Shown here in pieces: positions 10,792-21,203 of a stretch of DNA of 35,757 nucleotides. The stretch covers positions 1-35,757 of the forward strand of contig JAAYNB010000148.1 of assembly GCA_012521085.1 (NCBI GenBank). Direction: 5' to 3'. The number at the start of each line of letters is the position of its first letter. Positions within the stretch are counted from its first letter, which is position 1. The notes beneath the pieces were generated by a model. That model was given only the letters and a program-made list of their open reading frames with translations. It had not been told where the DNA came from and did not search any database. The position numbers and the translations under genes were made by a program. The DNA comes from Clostridiales bacterium (GTDB lineage: Bacteria > Bacillota > Clostridia > Peptostreptococcales > Natronincolaceae).

Positions 10792-11015
10792 AATTCTATA
10801 TACTTTTTTGTGATTGACATTAAAACATTTTCTACATAATTTTTAACCCAATTCTCAATTTGACTATTACTTTTCACACCATGCTTTTCAGCTATAGTTC
10901 CATAGCCACCTGTTTCTCCATTTAAATAATCTTTTACTACTTCTAATTTAAACTCAAATGAATATTTTGATATGATAAAGCCCCCTAAATCTGTGTCCGG
11001 ATTTAGGGGGTAACA
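10430..11015. mobile_element. Internally deleted, decayed IS3-family (IS150-like) insertion sequence
   Basis: Imperfect terminal inverted repeats TGTGAACCCTTTAATCCGGAC (10430) and TGTTACCCCCTAAATCCGGAC (complement, ending 11015), 17/21 identical; IS3 OrfA- and OrfB-like peptides on the minus strand between them. Confidence 0.85.
10788..10980 (-). pseudogene. IS3-family OrfA (helix-turn-helix) remnant
   Basis: Reverse-strand translation SFEFKLEVVKDYLNGETGGYGTIAEKHGVKSNSQIENWVKNY..., no start codon found in frame. Confidence 0.65.
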
Positions 11016-11207
11016 TCAATATTTACCAAATCCTTTTTTATGCAATATTATATAAAATTGGAAAAATGAATTTATATTTCGACTTCAGAAAATGACAGGA
11101 AACCTATAATATCTTTTATATAATATACATATATAATATACATAAATGATTCATTATATGAATATTGTATATTAAAGAATCATATGTCCTTTTGGAGGGA
11201 ATATATT

Positions 11208-12086
11208 ATGATAATTTATGCAGAATATGTTTTTATAGAAAATTTTATAATGAATTATATTATCCTTTCATTAACAAGCAAGTTTAGTAAATATCCCATT
11301 AAAAAATCTAAATTGATTTTAGTAGCTGCTATTAGTTCATTATATGCTTTTATTATTTTTTTTCCATCATTACATTTTCTCTTTTCAATGACAATGAAAA
11401 TAGCTTGTTCCATGTTAATAATTATTTTAGCTTTTACACCCTATAAATTCAAAGATTTTTTTAAATTGTTAGGAATGTTTTATTTAATAACATTAGTATT
11501 TGGTGGTGCAGGTTTAGCTATATTTTATTTTACAAATTTTAATGGCATCATAAGTAATGGTATTTTTTATATAGGAGATATTTCTATTAAAAATATTTTT
11601 ATTGCTTTAGGCCTTGGATACATATTGATAAATTATTGTTGGATATATATACACAAACAATTTTTAAAAGAAAAAATTTTAATGGAAATAAAAATCTTTT
11701 TAAACGAAATGGTAGTAGAAATTACAGGTATAGTAGATACAGGCAATTCTTTGGTAGACCCAATAAGTCAATATCCAGTAATTATAGTGGAGTATGAAGC
11801 CATATCAGAGATATTACCATTGGAAGTACAAAAAATATTTAATTCATCAGACAGTTCAAATTTAATACAAGTTCCTTTATTATTAAATAATAGCAATTGG
11901 ATATCACGGTTTCGTGTAATTCCCTATAATTCTTTAGGAAAAGAAAATGGGTTGTTATTAGCCTTTAAACCAGATTATGTACATATAGACAATGAGAATA
12001 TAAAGAATATTATAATAGCTATTTACAATAAAAAATTATCTAGAGCTGGGGAATATAGAGCATTATTACATCCAGATTTAATATAA
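11208..12086 (+). CDS. spoIIGA: sporulation sigma-E factor processing peptidase
   Basis: [18 protein letters not shown] membrane domain and [12 protein letters not shown] aspartic protease motif; ATG 11208 after TTTGGAGGG; directly upstream of sigE. Confidence 0.93.
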   Translation: MIIYAEYVFIENFIMNYIILSLTSKFSKYPIKKSKLILVAAISSLYAFIIFFPSLHFLFSMTMKIACSMLIIILAFTPYKFKDFFKLLGMFYLITLVFGGAGLAIFYFTNFNGIISNGIFYIGDISIKNIFIALGLGYILINYCWIYIHKQFLKEKILMEIKIFLNEMVVEITGIVDTGNSLVDPISQYPVIIVEYEAISEILPLEVQKIFNSSDSSNLIQVPLLLNNSNWISRFRVIPYNSLGKENGLLLAFKPDYVHIDNENIKNIIIAIYNKKLSRAGEYRALLHPDLI

Positions 12087-12133
12087 AAATAATTAAGTCT
12101 TTCATTAAACTTACCTTAAGGGGGTCTATTAGG

Positions 12134-12868
12134 ATGAGAACTAAAATATCAAAAATAAAATTATGTTTTAGGTATTATTGGATTAAATTATTAAAATTTT
12201 TAAAAATCTATTCAAGTGAAAGTGTATATTATATAGGTGGAAGTGAAACATTACCCCCACCATTATCCAATGATGAAGAAATGTATTTATTGACTAAATT
12301 AAAGAAAGATAGAAATACTGTTAGAAGCATACTAATAGAGAGAAATTTAAGATTAGTAGTATATATTGCAAGGAAATTTGAAAATACTGGTATAGGAGTG
12401 GAGGATTTAATATCCATTGGTACAATTGGATTAATTAAAGCAGTAAATACATTTAATCCAGAAAAGAATATTAAATTAGCCACATATGCATCAAGGTGTA
12501 TTGAAAATGAAATATTAATGTATCTAAGAAGAAATAATAAATTAAAAATGGAAGTATCTTTCGATGAACCATTAAATGTGGATTGGGATGGCAATGAATT
12601 ATTATTATCTGATATACTGGGTACAGATAATGATATAATATATCGTATATTAGAAAGAGAAGTAGATAGAGAACTTTTAAAAATAGCATTGGATAAACTT
12701 ACAAAAAGAGAGCAGAGAATTATGGAATTGAGATTTGGATTGAATAATGGTAAAGAAAAAACTCAAAAAGAAGTTGCAGATATATTAGGAATTTCCCAAT
12801 CCTATATCTCTAGATTAGAAAAAAGAATAGTATTAAGATTACAAAAAGAAATAAATCGTATGGTTTAA
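12134..12868 (+). CDS. sigE: RNA polymerase sporulation sigma factor SigE
   Basis: sigma-70 regions [36 protein letters not shown]; pro-sequence-like N-terminus [14 protein letters not shown]. Confidence 0.96.
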   Translation: MRTKISKIKLCFRYYWIKLLKFLKIYSSESVYYIGGSETLPPPLSNDEEMYLLTKLKKDRNTVRSILIERNLRLVVYIARKFENTGIGVEDLISIGTIGLIKAVNTFNPEKNIKLATYASRCIENEILMYLRRNNKLKMEVSFDEPLNVDWDGNELLLSDILGTDNDIIYRILEREVDRELLKIALDKLTKREQRIMELRFGLNNGKEKTQKEVADILGISQSYISRLEKRIVLRLQKEINRMV

Positions 12869-12898
12869 TAGAGTTATAAAATATATATATATATTAAT

Positions 12899-12928
12899 TG
12901 CATAAAAATATTTTATGGGTCAATAATC
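12899..12928 (+). promoter_or_regulatory. possible SigF/SigG-type promoter upstream of sigG
   Basis: GCATA (starts 12900), N14, GTCAATAAT (12919-12927) resembling the forespore sigma consensus; AT-rich background. Confidence 0.35.
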
Positions 12929-12974
12929 TAAATATTAAAGGGGTAATTCAAAGTGAAAGGACGTATGAATTACA

Positions 12975-13748
12975 ATGCATATTAATAAAGTAGAAATTTG
13001 CGGAGTAAATACATCAGAATTACCAGTGCTAACCAATGATGAAATGTACGAGTTATTTGACAAAATAAACCAAGGTGACAAAAAAGCTAGAGAAACTTTT
13101 ATAAGAGGTAATTTGAGGTTAGTACTAAGTGTTATACAAAGATTTAACAATAGGGGAGAAGATGTTGATGATTTATTTCAAATTGGCTGCATAGGTTTAA
13201 TTAAAGCCATAGATAATTTTGATTTAAGTCATAATGTAAGATTTTCAACATATGCTGTCCCTATGATTATAGGAGAAATAAGAAGATATTTGAGAGATAA
13301 TAATTCCATAAGAGTTAGTAGATCTTTAAGAGATACAGCATATAAGGCATTACAGGTTAGAGATCAACTTATAAATAAAAATTTAAAAGAACCAGCAATT
13401 TCTGAAATTGCTAAAGAGTTGAATATGCCCAGTGAAGATGTGGTTTTTGCCTTAGATGCTATTCAAGACCCTGTATCATTATTTGAGCCAATATATCATG
13501 ATAGTGGTGATGCCATATATGTTATGGATCAGGTCAGTGATGAAAAAAATGAAGATGGAATATGGATTGACAATATAGCAATAAGAGAGGCTATGAGAAA
13601 GTTAAATGATCGTGAAAAATTAATTTTAACTTTAAGATTTTTTGAAGGCAGGACACAAATGGAGGTTGCTGAAGAAATTGGTATATCACAGGCACAGGTT
13701 TCAAGGTTAGAAAAAACAGCAGTAAAACATATGAAAAAATATATTTAA
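12975..13748 (+). CDS. sigG: RNA polymerase sporulation sigma factor SigG
   Basis: KVEICGVNTSELPVL.., RGNLRLVLSVIQRFNNRGEDVDDLFQIGCIGLIKAIDNFD. Confidence 0.97.
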   Translation: MHINKVEICGVNTSELPVLTNDEMYELFDKINQGDKKARETFIRGNLRLVLSVIQRFNNRGEDVDDLFQIGCIGLIKAIDNFDLSHNVRFSTYAVPMIIGEIRRYLRDNNSIRVSRSLRDTAYKALQVRDQLINKNLKEPAISEIAKELNMPSEDVVFALDAIQDPVSLFEPIYHDSGDAIYVMDQVSDEKNEDGIWIDNIAIREAMRKLNDREKLILTLRFFEGRTQMEVAEEIGISQAQVSRLEKTAVKHMKKYI

Positions 13749-13756
13749 ATTTCTAT

Positions 13757-13796
13757 AAACCCCTAAATCAAAATAATGATTTTAGGGGTTTTACCA
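13757..13796 (+). terminator. intrinsic terminator after sigG
   Basis: AAACCCCTAAAT...ATTTTAGGGGTTTT stem-loop. Confidence 0.8.
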
Positions 13797-13971
13797 TATT
13801 AATTATTATATATACATATAATAATTAAAAGAATTACATATATATGGATAAAATTCATTTAATCTATTATTTTAAAAGTGTTTTTAATTATTTGTAATAA
13901 TAGGGACAAAAAGATTATAGATATATATTATATAGTATAGCTAGTCTTAATTAATATAGGGGGTATAAAAA

Positions 13972-14244
13972 ATGATAAAAACTTCTGATTTACTCCAAAA
14001 AGAAGTGATAAATATAGTAGATGGCAAAAGTCTTGGATATATTATAGATATTGATGTAGATTTTGAACGTGGACGGATTAATTCTATAATTCTTCCTAAT
14101 CAGGAAAAAGTATTAGGTTTTTTTGGTAAGGAAGTAGGATATGAGATTTTATGGAGGGATATAAAGAAAATAGGAATAGATGTGATTTTAGTTGAACTAA
14201 AAAATACCATTTATAGTAATGAAGAGATGGAAGAAATGTTTTAA
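13972..14244 (+). CDS. YlmC/YmxH family PRC-barrel sporulation protein
   Basis: 90 aa, LLQKEVINIVDGKSLGYIIDIDVDFERGRINSIILP; position after sigG is conserved. Confidence 0.88.
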   Translation: MIKTSDLLQKEVINIVDGKSLGYIIDIDVDFERGRINSIILPNQEKVLGFFGKEVGYEILWRDIKKIGIDVILVELKNTIYSNEEMEEMF

Positions 14245-14329
14245 TGAAATATATGTTAGACATATTTAAAATACTATATTATAATGATATATAGAAATAT
14301 AGAACATTAAATGGAAAGGTGAATAAAAG

Positions 14330-14791
14330 ATGAACTGTCCCTTTTGCAATCACTATAATACAAAAGTTGTAGACTCAAGACCTACAGATGAAGGTCAATC
14401 CATTAGACGTAGGAGAGAATGTGTTAAATGTAATAAAAGGTTTACTACTTATGAAAAAATAGAAGAAGTGCCATTAATTGTTATAAAGAAATCTGGAAAT
14501 AGGGAGGCATTTAATCGCAATAAAGTCTTAAATGGAATAATAAAATCATGTGAAAAAAGACCTGTATCTTTAACAGAAATTGAAAACATTGTAAATAAAA
14601 TAGAAAAACATCTATATAATTCTATGGAAAAAGAAATAAAAAGTAAGTATGTTGGAGAACTAGTAATGGAAGAATTAAAAAAATTGGATGAAGTAGCATA
14701 TGTTAGATTTGCATCTGTATATAGAGAATTTAAAGATGTAAATACTTTTATTGGAGAAATTTCAAGATTAATAAAAGAAAAAACTGAATGA
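14330..14791 (+). CDS. nrdR: transcriptional repressor NrdR
   Basis: [42 protein letters not shown] zinc ribbon plus ATP-cone. Confidence 0.98.
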   Translation: MNCPFCNHYNTKVVDSRPTDEGQSIRRRRECVKCNKRFTTYEKIEEVPLIVIKKSGNREAFNRNKVLNGIIKSCEKRPVSLTEIENIVNKIEKHLYNSMEKEIKSKYVGELVMEELKKLDEVAYVRFASVYREFKDVNTFIGEISRLIKEKTE

Positions 14792-14814
14792 TTTAATAAA
14801 TATATATTTTATTT

Positions 14815-14846
14815 CAATACTCTTTTTTAAAAGAGTATTTTTTATT
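14815..14846 (+). terminator. intrinsic terminator after nrdR
   Basis: ATACTCTTTTTTAAAAGAGTATTTTTTATTTTT. Confidence 0.8.
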
Positions 14847-14938
14847 TTTATTATTACATATTTGTATATATTAAGAATTCCAAGGACAATATAAAACTAA
14901 ATAATAGTTAATTATTTTTTAGCCGAGGAGGAAAAATT

Positions 14939-15661
14939 ATGACTATAGGTATGATTTTTTTAATTGTAGTGAGTATATTAATTTTTACAGGATTAGCACA
15001 AAGAGTATTAGATAGAATGAGATTAAATGATATGACAGCTCTAGGTATAATTATAGCCATTATTCTTGCAACAATTTTTATCCCTAATATTAATATTACA
15101 GAAAACTTTTCTATTAATATAGGAGGTTTTGTAATTCCTATGGGTCTAGCCATATATTTATTTATAAAAGCAGATACAAATAAAGAAAAATGGCGCGCTA
15201 TTATAGCTTCTATCACAACAGGGATAATTATCTATATATTACAAAGATACATATTACCTGCAGAACCAGAAGCCCAGTATATTGAACCAAATTATGTATA
15301 TGCCATATCAGCAGCTGTAGTAGCTTATTTAATGGGACGTTCCAGACGCAATGCATTTATTGCAGGTGTAGTGGGAGTAGTAATTAGTGATTTAATACAA
15401 GCTATAATAAATTTTATCAATGACATTCCAGCTCCAACTGATTTAGGCGGAGCAGGTGCCGTTGATACCACCTTAATAGCAGGAATTTTAGCAGTTATTA
15501 TAGCAGAGGTAGTAGGTGAAACTAGAGAAAGATTACAGGGTGGAACAGATAAAAAACATATGAAATTTGAAGGCGGAGAATTTGTCAGTATACATGAAGG
15601 GGCAAATAAGGACTTGAGTGAAAATTCTAGCAAAAAAAGAGGTGGAAGAGTTGAGAAATAA
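14939..15661 (+). CDS. DUF1614-like polytopic membrane protein
   Basis: Multiple TM segments; NINIGGFVIPMGLAIYLF..LIAGILAVIIAEVVGE; overlaps spoIIP start. Confidence 0.65.
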   Translation: MTIGMIFLIVVSILIFTGLAQRVLDRMRLNDMTALGIIIAIILATIFIPNINITENFSINIGGFVIPMGLAIYLFIKADTNKEKWRAIIASITTGIIIYILQRYILPAEPEAQYIEPNYVYAISAAVVAYLMGRSRRNAFIAGVVGVVISDLIQAIINFINDIPAPTDLGGAGAVDTTLIAGILAVIIAEVVGETRERLQGGTDKKHMKFEGGEFVSIHEGANKDLSENSSKKRGGRVEK

Positions 15662-16820
15662 AATAATAATATTTACCATTTTTATTATTATATTTTCAAT
15701 ATCCATAGTAAATGCAGATGATTGGTATGATGGATATGGTAGTTATTACAAAGTATATAATATTGAAGATGATACAATATTATTTCAAATAGCTAGGGAA
15801 GTATCAAGGGGTGATAAATATATAAGTAGTGATAATAAGATGTATGAAATTACAAAAGTCAATAAGAAAGATCATACTGCATATGGAAAATTTATCAAAG
15901 AAATAGAAATACCAAGGATGAATAAAGAAGCTTTTGCTATTAATAAAGATAATGATGAATTACCCACATTTAAATTAGCACAAAATGAAGTGGAAAATAG
16001 AAAAGTTGGTATATATGCAACACATAGTGCAGAATCATATATGCCAAGTGATGGTACAGAAAGTACAGAAGGTGGAGGAGGAATTCTAAAAGTAGCCAAT
16101 AAACTTAAGGAAAATTTCGAAAACTACGGTGTAGAAGCTATATTTGATGAAACCTTACATGAACCCCATGATGCAGGTGCTTACAAAAGGTCTAGAAGGA
16201 CAGCAGTACAGTTAATAAGAGATGCAGGTGTGTATACATTAATTGATGTTCATAGAGATGCAGTACCAGCAGAAGAATATTTAACAGAAATAGAAGGTAA
16301 ACCTGCTACCATGGTAAGATTAGTTGTTGGTAGGAGAAATCAAAATTTTCCAGCTAATGAACAGTTAGCTATAAAAATAAAAGGAGTAGCAGATGAAATG
16401 TATCCAGGATTAGTTAAGGATATATTCTATGCTAAAGGAGATTATAATCAAGATTTGACACCAAGAGCAATATTAGTTGAAATGGGTACTTATGATCATA
16501 CAAGGGAAAGAGCTGAAGTAAGTACAGAATATTTATCAGAAGTAATGACAATAGCTATATTTGGAGGTGTTGAAGAGGGTAAGGAAAATGAGGTATCTCA
16601 GGAAGATAAAAAAGTCACACCTATTAATTTTGAAGGTATTGAGGATATGGATGCAGATACTAAATCCCCCATGAAAGGTGCAATAGGACTAATAGCTGTT
16701 GTATTGATAGGAGGTCTTATATTTCTATTTGTAAGTAATAGCGGTCAGGAATTAAAATCAAAAGTTTCAAATTTAAAACAAGGATTTGGTGGATTTTCAA
16801 ATAGAGGAAATAAAAAATAA
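15651..16820 (+). CDS. spoIIP: stage II sporulation protein P (amidase)
   Basis: VGIYATHSAESYMPSDG...LIDVHRDAVPAE motifs; TTG at 15651 after AGAGGTGG is a plausible start, followed by a signal/TM segment. Confidence 0.88.
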   Translation: MRNKIIIFTIFIIIFSISIVNADDWYDGYGSYYKVYNIEDDTILFQIAREVSRGDKYISSDNKMYEITKVNKKDHTAYGKFIKEIEIPRMNKEAFAINKDNDELPTFKLAQNEVENRKVGIYATHSAESYMPSDGTESTEGGGGILKVANKLKENFENYGVEAIFDETLHEPHDAGAYKRSRRTAVQLIRDAGVYTLIDVHRDAVPAEEYLTEIEGKPATMVRLVVGRRNQNFPANEQLAIKIKGVADEMYPGLVKDIFYAKGDYNQDLTPRAILVEMGTYDHTRERAEVSTEYLSEVMTIAIFGGVEEGKENEVSQEDKKVTPINFEGIEDMDADTKSPMKGAIGLIAVVLIGGLIFLFVSNSGQELKSKVSNLKQGFGGFSNRGNKK

Positions 16821-16845
16821 AATATATAAAAATAAATTATTAATA

Positions 16846-16884
16846 AAAGATATATATGGACATATATGACTATATATATCTTTT
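16846..16884 (+). terminator. putative intrinsic terminator after spoIIP
   Basis: AAAGATATATA...TATATATATCTTTTT. Confidence 0.6.
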
Positions 16885-17005
16885 TATATTAATAAACCTG
16901 CTTGACCCCATCAGATATAAGATGATAATATATGTGATGGCAAGTGCATAAAATTATGATATAATATTAGTAGCAGGTACTAAATAAATAAAAGTAGGTG
17001 TTATT

Positions 17006-18328
17006 TTGAGAGAAAAAGAAATTAAAAATATCATTAGTAAAGTATACCCCAATAGTATAGCTGAAGAAGTAGGAATAGAAAAAGGAGATATTTTACTAAA
17101 TATTAATGGTGAGATTATCGAAGATATTATAGAATATAGATATTATCTAGCAGATGAATATTTAGAGATTGCTATACAAAAACCCGATGGAGAAGAATGG
17201 ATTATTGAAATAGATAAGGAATATGATGAAGATTTAGGTATGGAGTTTGAAAATCCAATTATAGATAGTGCAAAAAGTTGTCAAAATAAATGTATTTTTT
17301 GTTTTATTGACCAACTGCCAAAAAATATGAGAAAATCACTGTATTTTAAAGATGATGACTCTAGATTGTCCTTTTTACATGGGAATTATATTACATTGAC
17401 CAATATGAAAGAGGAAGATATAAATAAAATTATACAATATAGAATTAGCCCCATAAACATTTCTGTACATACTACTAATTATGAACTAAGAAAGAAAATG
17501 TTAAATAATAAAAGGGCGGGTAATATATTAAATATATTAAAAAAATTAGCAGATAATAATATACAGATGAATTGCCAAATTGTATTATGTCCTAATGTTA
17601 ACGATAAAGAAGAATTAGATAAAACTATTTCAGATTTAAAAGATTTAAGCTATTCCATTGGCAGCGTAGCAATAGTTCCTGTTGGGCTGACAAGATATAG
17701 AGAAGATCTATTTCCCATAGAAGCCTTTGATAAAAATAATGCATTAGATACAATTAAACAAATAGAAAATTGGCAAATGAAATTCAAAGAAAAATTAGAT
17801 AAAAATTTTGTATATCTATCAGATGAATTCTTTTTATTGGCAGACAGTTCCTTCCCTGCATATGAAGAATATGATGGTTTTCCACAATTAGAAAATGGTG
17901 TTGGTATGGTGGTAAACTTTGAAAGAGAATTTTATGATTCTTTTGAGGAGTTAGAAGCACAAAGTTTAAATAAAATTAAAAAAATTACTGTAATTACAGG
18001 TACATTAATATATAATAGAATGAAAAAACTTTGTGATGATTTAATGTCTAAGATATCAAATCTTGAAATACAACTCATACCTATTACCAATGATTTCTTT
18101 GGAGGCAAAGTATCAGTTGTAGGACTTATTACAGCAACAGATATATTAAAAAATTTAAAAAATATTAAACTAGGTGAAAAAATAATTATACCTGAAACAA
18201 TGTTAAAATCTGGTGAAGAAATATTTTTAGATGATATGACAGTAACAGAATTAGAAAGAGAGTTGGGAGTTAAGATACAAGTATCAGAAGTAAAAGGAGA
18301 TGCTCTAATTAACAATATATTAAAATAA
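17006..18328 (+). CDS. DUF512 family protein (N-terminal PDZ-like domain, radical-SAM-like core)
   Basis: [67 protein letters not shown]; gene immediately before der. Confidence 0.93.
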   Translation: MREKEIKNIISKVYPNSIAEEVGIEKGDILLNINGEIIEDIIEYRYYLADEYLEIAIQKPDGEEWIIEIDKEYDEDLGMEFENPIIDSAKSCQNKCIFCFIDQLPKNMRKSLYFKDDDSRLSFLHGNYITLTNMKEEDINKIIQYRISPINISVHTTNYELRKKMLNNKRAGNILNILKKLADNNIQMNCQIVLCPNVNDKEELDKTISDLKDLSYSIGSVAIVPVGLTRYREDLFPIEAFDKNNALDTIKQIENWQMKFKEKLDKNFVYLSDEFFLLADSSFPAYEEYDGFPQLENGVGMVVNFEREFYDSFEELEAQSLNKIKKITVITGTLIYNRMKKLCDDLMSKISNLEIQLIPITNDFFGGKVSVVGLITATDILKNLKNIKLGEKIIIPETMLKSGEEIFLDDMTVTELERELGVKIQVSEVKGDALINNILK

Positions 18329-18356
18329 AAGAATGAGAAAGCTTGGGGTGATGTTC

Positions 18357-19682
18357 ATGGGAAAACCTATTGTAGCAATAGTAGGAAGACCAAATGTAGG
18401 AAAATCAACATTATTTAATAAAATTGCAGGGAAAAGAATAGCTATAGTAGAAGATAGACCTGGAGTAACCAGAGATAGAAACTATACAAAAGTAGAATGG
18501 TTGAATAATGAATTTAATTTAATTGATACCGGAGGAATTGAACCAGATTCAACAGAAATAATTCCTGCACAGATGAGAAGACAAGCAGAATTAGCAATAG
18601 AGACAGCTGATGTTATTGTATTTATGGTAGATGGAAGGGAAGGACTGATTTCATCAGATATAGAGATTGCAGATATGCTGAGAAGATCTAAAAAGCCCAT
18701 AGTATTAGCAGTAAATAAAGTAGATACAAAAGAAAGTTCTCCGCATTTATATGATTTTTATGAATTAGGTTTAGGTGATCCTATGGAGATTTCATCTTCT
18801 CTAGGTTTAGGCATAGGAGATTTATTAGATGAAATCATAAAACATTTTCCAACTGAAGATAGCAGTGAAGAAGATGAGGATGTGATAAAAGTAGCAATCA
18901 TAGGAAAACCTAATGTGGGAAAATCATCTATCCTTAATAAGATATTAGGTGAGGAAAGAGTAATTGTAAGCAATATTGCAGGAACTACTAGAGATGCTAT
19001 AGATACACCCTTTACAGATGGTGAGGATAAATACATCTTTATTGATACTGCTGGTGTGAGAAGAAAGAGCAGAATAACAGATAATGTGGAAAGATATAGT
19101 GTAATAAGATCATTAGCAGCCATAGAGAGAGCAGATGTTTGTCTATTAGTAATAGATGCACAAGAAGGAATTACAGAACAAGATAAAAGAATTGCAGGAT
19201 TTAGCCATGAAGAGGGCAAGGGTTTAATTATAGTAGTAAATAAATGGGATTTAATTGAAAAAGAGACTAATACAATGAATCAGTATATTAAAAGAATTAG
19301 AAATGAACTGGCGTTTTGTGATTATGCTCCTATACTATTTATATCTGCATTGACAGGGCAAAGACTTCCAAAGGTTTTGGAAAAAATTAAATTTGTATCT
19401 AACCAACATAGCTTAAGGATACCAACAGGGGTGCTCAATGATATTATAGGTGAAGCAATGTTGTTAAAACAACCTCCTTCTGATAAAGGTAAGAGACTTA
19501 GAATATTCTATGCTACACAGGCAAGTGTGAAGCCTCCTACTTTTATATTATTCATTAATGATAAATAACTGATGCATTTTTCATACCAAAGATATATAGA
19601 AAATAGAATACGTGAGAATTTTGGATTTGAGGGAACTCCTATAGTGTTTATTAATAGAGAAAGGTCAGGAGATGATAGATAA
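18357..19682 (+). pseudogene. der: GTPase Der (EngA) reading frame interrupted by an in-frame TAA at 19566-19568
   Basis: Two GTPase domains ([26 protein letters not shown]) and KH-like domain; after FILFINDK* the same frame continues [37 protein letters not shown] to TAA at 19680-19682. Could also be functional, or a sequencing error. Confidence 0.85.
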
Positions 19683-20275
19683 TGAAGATATTTGGTATTA
19701 TTTTAATATCCTATCTATTGGGAAACATTTCCCCAGCCTATATTATAGGAAAATTAACTGCAGATATAGACATAAGAGACTATGGTAGTGGTAATGCTGG
19801 TACAACCAATGTATTAAGGACCTTGGGTAAGAAAGCTGCCATATTGACTTTAATATTTGATTGTCTAAAAGGTATGCTATCTGTTATTATAGCAAAATAT
19901 TTAGCCCTAGGAACTTATATGTATCTAATAGCTGGTATAACTGCAGTCATAGGTCATAATTGGCCTGTATTACTTAAATTCAAAGGTGGTAAAGGAGTTG
20001 CTACTACCATAGGAGCAGGTCTGGCTGTATCACCTACTACAGGATTAATCTGTATAGCTATTGGGATATTAGTTTTAATGAAATATAAATATGTATCACT
20101 ATCATCTATGACAGGCGTTACACTATTTGCTATTTTAATGGTCTTTGGAGATAAGTATGAATTTCTTTTTGCATTGATTTTATGTATCTTTGTACTATAT
20201 AGACATAGAGAGAATATTGATAGATTGCGAAAAGGAACGGAAAGAAAAATAACTGAAAGGGTAAAATTAGAATAA
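19682..20275 (+). CDS. plsY: glycerol-3-phosphate acyltransferase
   Basis: DIRDYGSGNAGTTNVLRTLGKK, GHNWPVLLKFKGGKGVATTIG; ATG overlaps the distal der stop (TAATG). Confidence 0.97.
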   Translation: MKIFGIILISYLLGNISPAYIIGKLTADIDIRDYGSGNAGTTNVLRTLGKKAAILTLIFDCLKGMLSVIIAKYLALGTYMYLIAGITAVIGHNWPVLLKFKGGKGVATTIGAGLAVSPTTGLICIAIGILVLMKYKYVSLSSMTGVTLFAILMVFGDKYEFLFALILCIFVLYRHRENIDRLRKGTERKITERVKLE

Positions 20276-20313
20276 GGTAAATCACTTTTTTTAACCAAAT
20301 AAAAAGTGATATA

Positions 20314-20348
20314 AAAAGAGAACTTTTAAAATTTAAAAGTTCTCTTTT
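20314..20348. terminator. bidirectional intrinsic terminator between plsY (+) and eutP-like (-)
   Basis: AAAAGAGAACTTTTAAAATTTAAAAGTTCTCTTTT. Confidence 0.85.
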
Positions 20349-20355
20349 ATATCTT

Positions 20356-20835
20356 TTAGACTATATTTTTTAGACCTTTTATATCCTTATCCCAGGGCAA
20401 AACATCTCCTGGTTCCCTAAGATGTTCATATATTTGCCAAATTCCTTCTCCAGTATATGAGCTAACCTTAAATATGGTTTCACAACCTGCTAATTTTAAC
20501 CATTCCTCTGCTCTCTTAGGATTAGCATTAGGTCTGTCTATTTGAGTAACAATCCCTATTACTTCCCTTGTAACATATGGAACAATATTAGGCGAATAAA
20601 GGGTATATTCTTCTGTAGCACTTAATAAAAAACCTATAACATCAGCTTCGAAGCTGTAGATTCCTAAGGCTGTTGCTAAACTTTTTGTTTCTGCATATTC
20701 ACCAGGCGTATCAATTATTATATCATGATGATTAATATAGTGGGTTTTGTGATATGATATCTTCTTTCCTTGTAATGCTTGAGTAAGCGTGGTCTTACCA
20801 CTACCACTTCTGCCTATTAATATAATTTTTTTCAT
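20356..20835 (-). CDS. EutP/PduV family microcompartment-associated P-loop GTPase
   Basis: MKKIILIGRSGSGKTTLTQALQGKKISYHKTHYI..IIDTPGEYAE..GIVTQIDRPNAN. Confidence 0.88.
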   Translation of the reverse strand: MKKIILIGRSGSGKTTLTQALQGKKISYHKTHYINHHDIIIDTPGEYAETKSLATALGIYSFEADVIGFLLSATEEYTLYSPNIVPYVTREVIGIVTQIDRPNANPKRAEEWLKLAGCETIFKVSSYTGEGIWQIYEHLREPGDVLPWDKDIKGLKNIV

Positions 20836-20846
20836 ATTTTAGTCAC

Positions 20847-21203
20847 CTATGTTCTAGTAATTTTACATATTGTAAACCCAAGATTGTGTTGGGAGTAGTT
20901 TAATATATTTTTTAATGCGGATTCCACATTAGATATGGTACCTGTAATAATTAAAGTACCACTAAATCTATCTACAAAACTAAGATCCACATCAGAATTT
21001 TTAGATGCAATATCTGATGCTATAATAGCCATTTCAGCAGGGGTCATGGTAAGCATACCAATTGCAATGTTATTGTAATCAACTGTTGGATCTAAACCTA
21101 ATTTTCTATATAGTATTTTTTTAGGGTTTGCTATAATATGTGCTAATGTTATTTCTCTGCCTGGTACAGTTTCTTGAATAATTCTCATTAATCTTTCGCT
21201 CAT
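20847..21203 (-). CDS. EutS/PduU-like bacterial microcompartment shell protein
   Basis: RIIQETVPGREITLAHIIANPKKILYRKLGLD..AIGMLTMTPAEMAIIASDIASKNSDVDLSFVDRFSGTLIITGTISNVESAL. Confidence 0.88.
   Translation of the reverse strand: MSERLMRIIQETVPGREITLAHIIANPKKILYRKLGLDPTVDYNNIAIGMLTMTPAEMAIIASDIASKNSDVDLSFVDRFSGTLIITGTISNVESALKNILNYSQHNLGFTICKITRT

Noticed and set aside
14860-14910. SigE promoter upstream of the DUF1614-like gene (TATATATT-N14-CAATATAA)
   Set aside because: Matches only loosely and the flanking sequence is AT-rich; insufficient to list as a feature.
19566-19682. der 3' segment as a separate small gene or a frameshift
   Set aside because: No SD before ATG 19572, and the conserved residues continue in the same frame on both sides of the TAA, so it is a nonsense codon rather than an indel or a new gene.
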